Assembly (NCBI GenBank): GCA_037045685.1
Contig: JBAOII010000036.1
Location: forward strand, 1-64,000
Direction of reading: 5' to 3'
Length of the DNA: 64,000 bases
Source of the DNA: Competibacter_A sp037045685
Lineage (GTDB): Bacteria; Pseudomonadota; Gammaproteobacteria; Competibacterales; Competibacteraceae
The translations under genes were made by a program, and so were the position numbers. The notes under the pieces are model-generated. The model was not told the origin of the DNA and did no database searches. It saw only the letters and a program-made list of their open reading frames with translations. Of this stretch, positions 8,980-17,145 are shown in pieces (position 1 is the first letter of the stretch; the number at the start of each line of letters is the position of its first letter).

Positions 8980-11090
8980 ATGGCCACCAGCCCCAACACC
9001 CAACAAATGGCCAGTGCCATCCGAGCCCTTGCAATGGACGCCGTTCAGGCCGCCGATTCCGGCCACCCCGGAGCGCCCATGGGCATGGCCGACATGGCGG
9101 TTGCCCTGTGGGGCGCAGCCACCTGCAGCCACAACCCGGCCAACCCGCACTGGCTCAACCGCGACCGCTTTGTGCTGTCCAACGGCCACGGCTCCATGCT
9201 GATTTATGCGCTGCTTGCACCTCACAGGCTACAAGCTGCCCATGCAGCGAGCTGAAGAACTTCCGCAAGCTGCACAGCAAGACCGCCGGCCACCCTGAAG
9301 TCGGCGTGACCCCCGGTGTCGAAACCACCACCGGCCCGTTGGGCCAGGGTCATTACCAACGCCGTTGGCATGGCGCTTGGCTGAAAAGCTGCTGGCCAGC
9401 GAGTTCAACCGCGACGGACCACGCCGTTGTGGACCACCACACCTACGTGTTTCATGGGCGACGGTTGCCTGATGGAAGGCATCAGCCACGAAGCCGCAGC
9501 CCTGGCGGGCGCCTGGAAGCTGGACAAGCTGATTGCGCTTGTATGACGACAACGGCATCTCCATCGACGGCCAGGTGGCGCCCTGGTTCGCCGACAACAC
9601 CGCCTTAGCGTTTTGTGGCCTATGGCTGGAACGTGATTGGGCCCGATCGACGGCCATGACGCGGCGGCTGGTTGCCAAGCGCCATTGCCGACGCCAAAGC
9701 CCAAACCGAGCGCCCCACGCTGATCATCTGCAAGACCCATATCGGCAAAGGCAGCCCCAACCGCGCCAACACCGCCAAGGCCCATGGCGAACCCTTGGGC
9801 GCCGCAGAAATCGCGCTGACCCGCGAGTCGATTGGGCTGGACCGCATGCGCCCGTTTGTGATTCCCGAGGAGGTGCTATGCCGACTGGGACGCCAAAGCC
9901 GCAGGCGCGGCGGCCGAAGCAAGCCTGGAACGACGCAGTTTGCGGCCTACCAGGCCGCTTACCCCGACGCTGGCCAAAGAGCTGATGCGCCGCATGAAGG
10001 GCGAACTGCCCAAGAACTTTGTGCAAACGGCGGTGGACACGGTGCTGTCACGGCCGCACACGCAAGGCGGAGACGGTGGCCTCGCGCAAGGCCTCGCAAC
10101 TGGCGCTGGAATCCTTTACCGCCGCATTGCCCGAAATGCTGGGCGGCTCGTGCCGACCTGACCGGCTCCAACCTCACCAACACGCCAGTCACCCCCAACC
10201 TGCGCTTTGACATGCACGGCACGGTGGTGATGAACGAAGCAGGCCATGGGCGGGCGCCACATCAACTACGGCGTGCGCGAATTCGGCATGGCCGCCATCA
10301 TGAACGGCGTGGCGCTGCATGGCGGCTTCATCCCCTACGGCGGCACCTTCCTCACCTTCAGCGACTACAGCCGCAACGCCATTCGCATGGCCGCGCTGAT
10401 GAAGCATGCGCGTGATGCATGTGTTCACCCACGACTCCATCGGTCTGGGCGAAGACGGCCCCACGCACCAGTCGATCGAGCACGCCGCCTCGCCTGCGCC
10501 TGATTCCGAACCTGGATGTGTGGCGCCCGGGCTGATACCGCTGAAACCGCCGTGGCCTGGACGGTGGCCTTGCAGCAACAAGACCAAGCCCACCGCGCTG
10601 CTGCTTGAGCCGCCAAAACATCAGCCTATGCGCCCAAGGCCGAGTCCGATGGCGCCTGATGCCTGCGGGCTGGATGCCATCAGCAAGGGCGCCTATGTGC
10701 TGTCCGAGCCGTTCAGATGTGGGCTTGAAGAAGAAGGCCCAGGCCGTGATCATTGCCACCGGCTCCGAAGTGCAACTGGCGCTGAAGGCGCAAGCGGTTC
10801 TGGCTGACCAGAAAGATAGCCGTGCGCGTGGTCTCCATGCCCAGCACCACCACCTTTGACCACACAGTCGACGGCGCTACAAAGCTGCAGGTGCTGCCCA
10901 GCCGGCCTGCCCCGCGTGGCGGTTGAAATGGGTGTCGACCGACGGCTGGTGGAAATACGGCTGTCGCAGCCGTGGTGGGCATCGACACGCTATGGCGAAT
11001 CGGCGCCCGCACCCGTGCTGTTCGAGCACTTTGGCTTCACGCCCGAAAACGTGGCGCGACACGGTGCAGAAGGTTTTGCAGAGCAAGTAA
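8980..11090 (+). CDS. tkt: Transketolase (many frame breaks)
   Basis: Thiamine-diphosphate enzyme that moves two-carbon units in the pentose phosphate and Calvin pathways. From 8980 it reads MATSPNTQQMASAIRALAMD, AADSGHPGAPMGMADMA, SNGHGSMLIYALL; later GDGCLMEGISHEA (thiamine diphosphate site, split by indels), HINYGVREFGMAAIMNG, LHGGFIPYGGTFLTFSDY, FTHDSIGLGEDGPTHQ and the C-terminal FGFTPENV. The final VQKVLQSK ends at a TAA at 11088-11090. At least eight single-base indels break the frame. The length of about 2.1 kb is right for the family. It is followed by gap after 74 bases, a common tkt-gap order in Burkholderiales. Confidence 0.92.
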
Positions 11091-11164
11091 GCAGGCCCAT
11101 CTTTGCACGCGTTTTGTTTTTCTAGACCGATTTGCCGCAGATTTTTAACTTAGGAGCGACTCAA

Positions 11165-12172
11165 ATGACAATCAAAATTGGCATCAACGGCTTTGGCCGC
11201 ATCGGACGCAATGGTGTTGCGCGCTGCCGTGCAGAACTTCTCGGACATCGAAGTCGTGGGCATCAACGACTTGCTGGAGCCCGATTACCTGGCCTACATG
11301 CTGCAATACGACTCGCGTGCATGGCCGCTTCAAGGGCGACATCGTCCGTCGAAGGCAACACCCTGATCGTCAACGGCAAGAAGATTCGCCTGACCGCAAG
11401 AGCGCGACCCCGCCGCTCTGAAGTGGAACGAAGTCGGCGCCGACATCGTGATCGAGTCGACCGGTATCTTCCTGGACAAAGCGGCGCGGCGAAAAGCACA
11501 TCGCCGCTGGTGCCAAAAAAGTCATCTTCTCGGCTCCCAGCAAAGACGACACCCCCATGTTTGTGTTCGGCGTGAACTACGACACCTACGCGGGCCAAGC
11601 CATCATCTCCAACGCATCGTGCACCACCAACTGCCTGGCACCCGTGGCCAAGGTCTTGAACGACAAGTGGGGCATCAAGCGCGGCCTGATGACCACCGTG
11701 CACGCCGCCACCGCCACACAGAAAACGGTGGACGGCCCTTCCAACAAAGACTGGCGCGGTGGCCGTGGCATTCTGGAAAACATCATCCCCTCCAGCACCG
11801 GCGCTGCCAAGGCCGTGGGCGTGGTGATTCCTGCACTGAACAAGAAGCTCACCGGCATGTCTTTCCGCGTGCCCACCAGCGACGTGTCGGTGGTGGACCT
11901 GACCGTGCGAATTGAACACGGAAGCCACCCTGACAAGAAATCTGCGCTGAGATGAAAGCGCAAAGCGCAAGGCGCCACTGAAGGGCGTGCTGGGTTACAC
12001 CGAAGACAAGGTGGTGGCCACCGACTTCCGTGGCGAAACCTGCACCAGCGTGTTTGACGCCGACGCCGGCATCGCGCTGGACGGCACCTTCGTCAAGGTC
12101 GTGGCCTGGTACGACAACGAGTGGGGTTACTCCAACAAGTGCCTGGAAATGGTGCGCGTGGTCGCCAAGTAA
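11165..12172 (+). CDS. gap: Glyceraldehyde-3-phosphate dehydrogenase, type I (frame breaks)
   Basis: NAD-dependent glycolytic enzyme. The start MTIKIGINGFGRIGR is at 11165 behind a TAGGAG ribosome site. The NAD fold is followed by the active-site SNASCTTNCLAPVAKVL, then TVHAATATQKTVDGPS, SSTGAAKAVG and the C-terminal YDNEWGYSNKCLEMV. About 335 residues. Indels break the frame near 11210, 11320, 11400, 11480, 11910 and 11960, while the middle 350 bases are clean. Every motif is present once, so this is one intact gene in poor sequence. Confidence 0.95.
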
Positions 12173-12223
12173 GTTCTGCCCCTCGCACCGCCGCCCCGGT
12201 ACCAGAGCCAACGGTGGCGGCCC

Positions 12224-12910
12224 GTGTGTAGCCATTACCAGGGTATCAAGGGTCGCGAGCGCTACCTGCGCCACTTCGGGGTGGAACCTCCGGCGCAGCC
12301 GGGAGTGGTCGATTTGTGGCCGGGCTACCAGGGCAGTTTCATCCGGCGGCGCGCGAGCGCCGAGCCGGGTGAACAAGCCCTGGGGCCGCCAGAAGCCGTG
12401 GCAGGCTTGTTTGGTCTGATTCCGCATTGGGCCACCGACACCAAGATCACCCGGCGCACCTACAACGCCCGAAGCGAAACAGTGGCCACCAAGCCCAGCT
12501 TCAAGTTGGCGTGGCTGCGTGCGCAGCACTGCATCATTCCTGCCGACGCCATTTATGAGCCCGATTGGCGCAGTGGAAAAGCGCTGGCTACGCGCATTGA
12601 ACGTGCCGACGGCGAGCCCCTGGGCATTGCGGGGCTGTGGTCGCAGTGGACTTCACCCCAGGGCCAGACCATTCACAGCTACACGATGTTGACCATCAAT
12701 GCCGATGACCACCCCTTCATGCGGCTGTTTCACAAGCCGGGTGATGAAAAGCGCATGCTGGTGATCCTGCCGCCCGAGTGCTACCAGGGTTGGCTCCATG
12801 CCACGCCGGCGCACAGCATGGCGTTCCTGCAGCCCGTGCCCGCCGAAGCGTTGCGGGCGCACGCTGGCGGGTCGGAGCCCGCCAGCGAACAAGGGACGCT
12901 CAGATTTTGA
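12224..12910 (+). CDS. yedK: SRAP/HMCES-family DNA abasic-site protein (YedK-like)
   Basis: A 228-residue SRAP protein in one clean frame. It begins with GTG at 12224 followed by Cys (MCSHYQGIKGRERYL); after removal of Met, the exposed Cys2 forms the covalent link to abasic sites in single-stranded DNA. Other family residues are seen in YNARSET, CIIPADAIYEPDW and TPAHSMAFLQPV, which carry the Asn, Glu and His of the active site. Length is normal. Its last 11 bases overlap the convergent potassium channel gene. Confidence 0.92.
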   Translation: MCSHYQGIKGRERYLRHFGVEPPAQPGVVDLWPGYQGSFIRRRASAEPGEQALGPPEAVAGLFGLIPHWATDTKITRRTYNARSETVATKPSFKLAWLRAQHCIIPADAIYEPDWRSGKALATRIERADGEPLGIAGLWSQWTSPQGQTIHSYTMLTINADDHPFMRLFHKPGDEKRMLVILPPECYQGWLHATPAHSMAFLQPVPAEALRAHAGGSEPASEQGTLRF

Positions 12911-13925
12911 AGATGCGTTCCAACTGCGAGCGACCCTGCGGGCTACCCATGAACACCAGAGCCGCGCCCGCGTGGATGGGGTGATCGTCGGGTGGATTGA
13001 AAACCCATTTGCCGTGCGCATGGGTTGCCATCAGCAGATAGTCTTTTGATCTGGGAATGGTCGCCGCCAGGTCGGCACTCACAAACCCGGCGGGTACTGT
13101 GATCTCTTCCACGCGCAGGCCGTCGTCGCTGTGGAGCATCTGGTCCATGAAGTTGACCACATGCGGGCGCACCATGGCCGAGGCGATGCGCATGCCGCCG
13201 GTGAAGTCGGGCGAGACAATCTCATCGGCGCCGGCACGGCGGGCCTTGTCTGGGTGTTGCGGATGTCGTGCAGCCGCACGACCACGCGTGCCTTGGGATT
13301 GAGCAGCTTGACCGACAGCGCAATCATCAGGTTGTGGCTGTCGTCTGCCGGTCACGGCGAACACGCCCGCCGCCGTGCGCACAGCCCGGCCCGGCGCAGC
13401 GCATCGTCGTCGGCCGCGTCCTCGTGCAGGTACAAGCGTGTCGGGGTGGTGCTCCAGCCAGCTGTCCAGCGCCGCACGGTCGTTTTCGATGACGACGAAC
13501 TGGCGGCGGGTCTTCGACCATTTCGCTGGGCCACGTTGGAGCCCACGCGCCCGATGCCGCAGACGATGTAGTGGCCAGTGAGTTCGGAGATTTTCTTGTC
13601 CATGCGTTCTTTTCCTCAGTTCGACGTTGAGATCGGAGTCGATCAACAGGGCCACCAAGGTGGAGAACAGGTAACTCAGGGTGCCAATGCCAACGATGGC
13701 GATGAACACGGTGAACAGGCGGCCCATGGGGTGGTTGCTCAGGTCCACCGTCTCGCCATAGCCAATGGTGGCAATGGTGATGAAGGTCATGTAGAAGCTG
13801 TCGATCCAGGTGGCCTGTGGGGCTGGCCGATGTGAGTGGTAGCCCAGCGTGCCACTGGCGGTGACCAAGAGCAGCAGCAGCGCCTACCGTACAGCAGCCC
13901 CTGAAAGTGCCGGTTTCGAAAGACA
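12900..13925 (-). CDS. Ion channel with RCK/TrkA-N domain, 5' end missing (frame breaks)
   Basis: A voltage-independent potassium channel of the two-helix type followed by a cytosolic NAD-binding (RCK) domain. The pore reads WIDSFYMTFITIATIGYGETVDL; TIGYGE is the selectivity filter. A second helix follows (FTVFIAIVGIGTLSYLFSTLVALLI). Then come HYIVCGIGRVGSNVA (Rossmann glycine motif), VVIENDRAALD, GADEIVSPDFTGGMRIASAMVRP and a C-terminal RCK_C segment ending LERIFKI. At least three indels lie between 13300 and 13600 and one near 13890. The N-terminus is lost at the junction near 13925. Confidence 0.85.
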
Positions 13926-13962
13926 GCAATACGTAATCTGTCAGGCGTTAACATAATCACTT
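13926..13962. other. Second, degraded Nanopore adapter remnant (chimeric junction)
   Basis: GCAATACGTAA at 13926-13936 repeats the first half of the adapter found at 8532. It is followed by CTGTCAGG, which fits the adapter's CTG...ACAGG with an internal deletion, and then CGTTAACATAATCACT (13946-13961), which resembles the top-strand adapter's CGTTCAGTTACGTATTGCT with errors. The left side is Burkholderiales-like and the right side is the 3' end of flgH. The first 11 bases match exactly; the rest is inference. Confidence 0.75.
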
Positions 13963-14110
13963 GCCAAGGGATATCGCCGGAGACAATTCGATCCCGTCCA
14001 GCCGGGTCGCCGACGCCAAGATCACTTACGCCGGCAACGGCGCGCTGGCGGACGCCAACACCATCGGCTGGTTCGGCCGGTTTTTCCTGAGCCCGCTGTG
14101 GCCGTTCTGA
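13963..14110 (+). CDS. flgH: Flagellar L-ring protein FlgH, C-terminal fragment
   Basis: Only the last 48 or so codons remain. In frame with the TGA at 14108 the sequence reads PRDIAGDNSIPSSRVADAKI and then TYAGNGALADANTIGW, with a FLSPLWPF end. This is the conserved C-terminus of FlgH, the outer-membrane ring protein of the basal body. The upstream part is not in the contig because of the junction at about 13962. flgI follows after 23 bases, the normal order. Confidence 0.9.
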
Positions 14111-14133
14111 GCGCCGCAATCGAGGTATCCGCC

Positions 14134-15231
14134 ATGTTCCGCCGTTTTCCGTTGCTCCTGCTGCTCCTGCTGGCGGCGCCCGGCGCCTGGGCCGAGCGCA
14201 TCAAGGATCTGGCGACCATCGCCGGGGTGCGCAACAATCAGTTGGTCGGCTACGGTCTGGTGGTCGGGCTGACCGGCACCGGCGATCAGACCACGCAAAC
14301 GCCGTTCACCGTCAAGAGCCTGAAAAGCATGTTGTCCAATCTGGGCGTGACGGTGCCGCCGGAAGTCAACCTGCAATTGAAAAACGTCGCGGCCGTTTCG
14401 GTGCAAGCCGATCTGCCGCCGTTCGCCAAGCCGGGCCAGACCATCGACGTGACGGTCTCCTCGATCGGCAACGCCAAGAGCCTGCGCGGCGGCAGCCTGC
14501 TGATGGTGCCTTTGAAGGGCGCCGACGGCGCGGTCTATGCGATAGCGCAAGGCAACGTGGTGGTCGGCGGACTCGGGGCCGAGGCGGGTGGGTCGAAAAT
14601 CATCGTCAACGTCCCCAGCGCCGGCCGGGTTCCCAACGGCGCCACCGTGGAGCGTCAGGTTTCCGACAGCTTCGGCAAGGAAGGCCCCATCGTGCTGAAC
14701 TTGCGCCAAGCCGACTTCACCACCGCCGAGCGTATCGTCGAGGCGGTCAACAAGGCGTTTGGCGGCCAGGTCGCGCAGGCGGTGGACGCGACCTCCATCC
14801 AGGTGCGCGGCCCGGCCGACCGCAACCAGCGGGTCAGCCTGATCGCGGTGCTGGAAAATATCGAGGTGGTCCCGGCCCAGACGGCCGCCAAGGTGATCGT
14901 CAATTCCCGCACCGGCACGGTGGTGATCGGCCAGAACGTGAAAGTCGGTCCAGCCGCCGTGTCGCACGGTAATATGACCGTGACCATCACCTCGGATCCC
15001 ATCGTCAGCCAGCCGGCGCCGATGTCCGGCGGGCAAACTGTGGTGGTTCCGAACTCGAATATTTCGGTCAATCAGGAAAAGAAGCCGATGTTTCTGTTCA
15101 ATCCGGGGATAGCATTGGACGATATCGTCCGGGCGGTCAACCAGGTGGGCGCCTCGCCCAGCGATCTGGTCGCCATCCTGGAAGCGCTGAAAGCGGCTGG
15201 CGCTCTCAAAGCCGAACTCATCGTCATCTGA
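14134..15231 (+). CDS. flgI: Flagellar P-ring protein FlgI
   Basis: 365 residues from the ATG at 14134, behind a GAGG ribosome site; an upstream in-frame start at 14098 is less likely because it would put residues before the signal peptide MFRRFPLLLLLLLAAPGAWA. The mature protein starts ERIKDLATIAGVRNNQLVGY, typical of FlgI, which forms the periplasmic ring around the flagellar rod. GTGDQTTQTPFTV, VNVPSAGRVPNGATVER and the C-terminal ALKAAGALKAELIVI are all family marks. The frame is clean although neighbours on both sides are damaged. Confidence 0.97.
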   Translation: MFRRFPLLLLLLLAAPGAWAERIKDLATIAGVRNNQLVGYGLVVGLTGTGDQTTQTPFTVKSLKSMLSNLGVTVPPEVNLQLKNVAAVSVQADLPPFAKPGQTIDVTVSSIGNAKSLRGGSLLMVPLKGADGAVYAIAQGNVVVGGLGAEAGGSKIIVNVPSAGRVPNGATVERQVSDSFGKEGPIVLNLRQADFTTAERIVEAVNKAFGGQVAQAVDATSIQVRGPADRNQRVSLIAVLENIEVVPAQTAAKVIVNSRTGTVVIGQNVKVGPAAVSHGNMTVTITSDPIVSQPAPMSGGQTVVVPNSNISVNQEKKPMFLFNPGIALDDIVRAVNQVGASPSDLVAILEALKAAGALKAELIVI

Positions 15232-15233
15232 AC

Positions 15234-16051
15234 ATGGACAATGTCAACTGGAAAGTGCTGTCGCTGTTGACGGTCACCTTGCTGGTCGCGCTCGGCTTTG
15301 CAGGCGGGCGCCATCAAGATCATGATCAACTTGGCTCGCCAGTCCGACGCGCCGGCGGCGGTCGCGGCCAGCGCTGGAGCCGTTCCCGGCAAGCCGGCGG
15401 TCGCCGGCGCCCCGCCGCATCAGCCGGCCGTCGCCCGAGGGACGCACCGTCAGCGAACCGGCCCCGCCCGCGCGGGAACCGAAACCCGCCGCGCTGGTGG
15501 CCGATCCGCCGCATCTGGCCGGGTTGGCCCCGAAACCCGAGCCGTCGCGGGGCGAGCCCAGTCCCGAGGCCCATCAAGCGCCGCTCGCGGCGCCTGCGGC
15601 TTCGGCTCAGCCATCGGCCGAGGCCGCCCTGGCCGCGGCCGAAGCCAAACCGCAACCGGCCGTTGCCGATTCGCCCGCCCGCCCGCCGGCGCCATCCGCG
15701 CCATCCGCGCCATCCGCCGAGGTCGCTGCCGCGCCCACCGCGCCGTCAGCCGGGAGCGAGCTTCAGGAACCGGATTGGCTGAAAGCCCGCAATCCGAAGC
15801 ATTACACCGTGCAGCTCTACAGCGGCAAGGATATCGACACCCTGAAAGAGATCGCGGCGGCAGCGGCATCGACCGAGCCGCAAGCCTATTACTCGACCGG
15901 CAGCCGCTCCGGCCCCTGGTATTCGCTGGTGACGGGGGACTACCCGGATGCGGCCTCGGCGCAGGCCGCAGCGGCCAAATTGAGCGTCCGGTCGCCCGCG
16001 CTCAAGCCCTGGGTTCGTCGCTTCGACGAAATTCAGGCGAAGATACGCTAG
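15234..16051 (+). CDS. Membrane-anchored SPOR-domain protein (two frame breaks)
   Basis: Begins 2 bases after flgI with MDNVNWKVLSLLTVTLLVAL, a single N-terminal membrane helix. Indels near 15300 and 15436 must be corrected to join it to a long Ala/Pro-rich linker (repeats such as PSAPSAPSAEV) and a C-terminal SPOR-like domain: HYTVQLYSGKDIDTLKEI and GPWYSLVTGDYPDAASAQAA. SPOR domains bind denuded peptidoglycan. With about 270 residues it should sit in the inner membrane with the SPOR domain in the periplasm. Its place between the P-ring gene and the muramidase flgJ suggests a role in passing the rod through the cell wall, but that is inference; this gene is not a standard member of the flg operon. 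Confidence 0.72.
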
Positions 16052-16062
16052 GAAATCCCGCC

Positions 16063-17145
16063 ATGGTCACTGCGGCAGACTCGGCGTTCGTCTACACGGA
16101 CCCGCACGGATTGGCCGGCCTGCGCCGCGAGGCCCGGCAGAATTCGCCCGGCGCGATCCGGGAGGCCGCCAAGCAGTTCGAGGCGGTGTTCGTGCAGATG
16201 ATGCTGAAAAGCATGCGCGCCGCCAGCCCGAGCGACGAGCGGCGGGATCATGGACAGCGACCAGAGCCGGCTTTATCGGGATATGTACGACCAGCAGATC
16301 GCCTTGAGCATGGCCCAGCAGGGCAAGCTGGGACTGGCCGACACCATCGCCCGGCAACTCGGCGGCGAGGGCGCTGGCACGCCGTCCCGTCCGGTATCGC
16401 CCGAAATGGTCGGCGATCCGCTCGCCACCCTGCGGCAGGTGCAAAGAATCCGGTCGAGCGTGGCGATGCCCGCCGACGACGGCGACCGTCAAGACCGGCG
16501 CCATCCCCGAGAGCGAGCGCAATCCGTTATCCGGTCAGCGACGCGCCGTTCGAGCCGTCCTCGCCGGCGGCGTTCGTGCGGCGGATGTGGCCGCACGCCC
16601 AGGAGGCCGCCCGCCGGCTGGGCGTCGCGCCCGAGGTGCTGATCGGTCAGGCCGCCCACGAAACCGCTTGGGGCAAGTCGGTGCCGCGCTTCTCCGATGG
16701 CCGCAGCAGCCACAATCTGTTCGGCATCAAGGCCAGCCGGGGTTGGGAAGGCGAACGGGTCGTCAACTCCACTCTGGAGTTCGTGGACGGCGTGCCGATC
16801 CGGCAGCCGCGACGGTTTCCGGGCTTACCCTTCCTACGCCGACAGTTTCAACGATTACGTGCGGTTTTTACAGGTCAATCCGCGTTACTCGGAGGCGCTT
16901 GGGCCTCGGTCAAGGACGGCCCCGCCTATCTGCGCGCCTTGCAGCGAGCCGGTTATGCCACCGATCCGAGCTACGCCAGAAAAATCCAGGGTTTGATCGA
17001 TGGCCCGGCGTTCGATGAGCGCGCTGGGGACGCTAAAGTCGGCCCAATCCCAGCCGATATCCAATTTGAGGGGGTAGCCGTGCCACGCGCGGTCGCGCCC
17101 ACGATACCAGCGGCCTTGGCGGCCGGAGGAACTGATCCATGGTAG
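16063..17145 (+). CDS. flgJ: FlgJ: rod cap and peptidoglycan hydrolase (several frame breaks)
   Basis: Bifunctional FlgJ. The N-terminal rod-binding part reads AAKQFEAVFVQMMLKSMRAA, then, after a shift near 16236, MYDQQIALSMAQQGKLGLAD. The C-terminal glucosaminidase-type domain reads GVAPEVLIGQAAHETAWGKS (catalytic Glu in HETAWG), HNLFGIKASRGWEGE, then SYADSFNDYVRFL and YARKIQGLI. Frame breaks lie near 16236, 16483, 16530, 16805 and 16900. The end is uncertain: the frame that carries the last domain stops at 17145, overlapping flgK by 7 bases, but the sequence from about 17034 also holds a sigma-28 promoter, so the true stop may come earlier, near 17015. Confidence 0.9.
   Translation: MVTAADSAFVYTDPHGLAGLRREARQNSPGAIREAAKQFEAVFVQMMLKSMRAASPSDERRDHGQRPEPALSGYVRPADRLEHGPAGQAGTGRHHRPATRRRGRWHAVPSGIARNGRRSARHPAAGAKNPVERGDARRRRRPSRPAPSPRASAIRYPVSDAPFEPSSPAAFVRRMWPHAQEAARRLGVAPEVLIGQAAHETAWGKSVPRFSDGRSSHNLFGIKASRGWEGERVVNSTLEFVDGVPIRQPRRFPGLPFLRRQFQRLRAVFTGQSALLGGAWASVKDGPAYLRALQRAGYATDPSYARKIQGLIDGPAFDERAGDAKVGPIPADIQFEGVAVPRAVAPTIPAALAAGGTDPW
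17034..17060 (+). promoter_or_regulatory. Sigma-28 (FliA) promoter for flgKL
   Basis: TAAA at 17034-17037, exactly 15 bases, then GCCGATAT at 17053-17060. The known FliA consensus is TAAA-N15-GCCGATAA, so 11 of 12 defined bases match. It lies about 79 bases before the flgK ATG, within or just past the 3' end of flgJ. FlgK and FlgL are late products in most flagellar systems, which fits. Confidence 0.85.

Noticed and set aside
8980..12172. Programmed frameshifting or pseudogenes in tkt and gap
   Set aside because: Breaks are numerous, spread evenly and leave every motif intact, as read errors do.
1..13925. Horizontal transfer or prophage explaining the change of GC content and gene type
   Set aside because: Adapter sequence at both change points is a simpler and direct explanation. 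No integrase, transposase, attachment site or tRNA is present.
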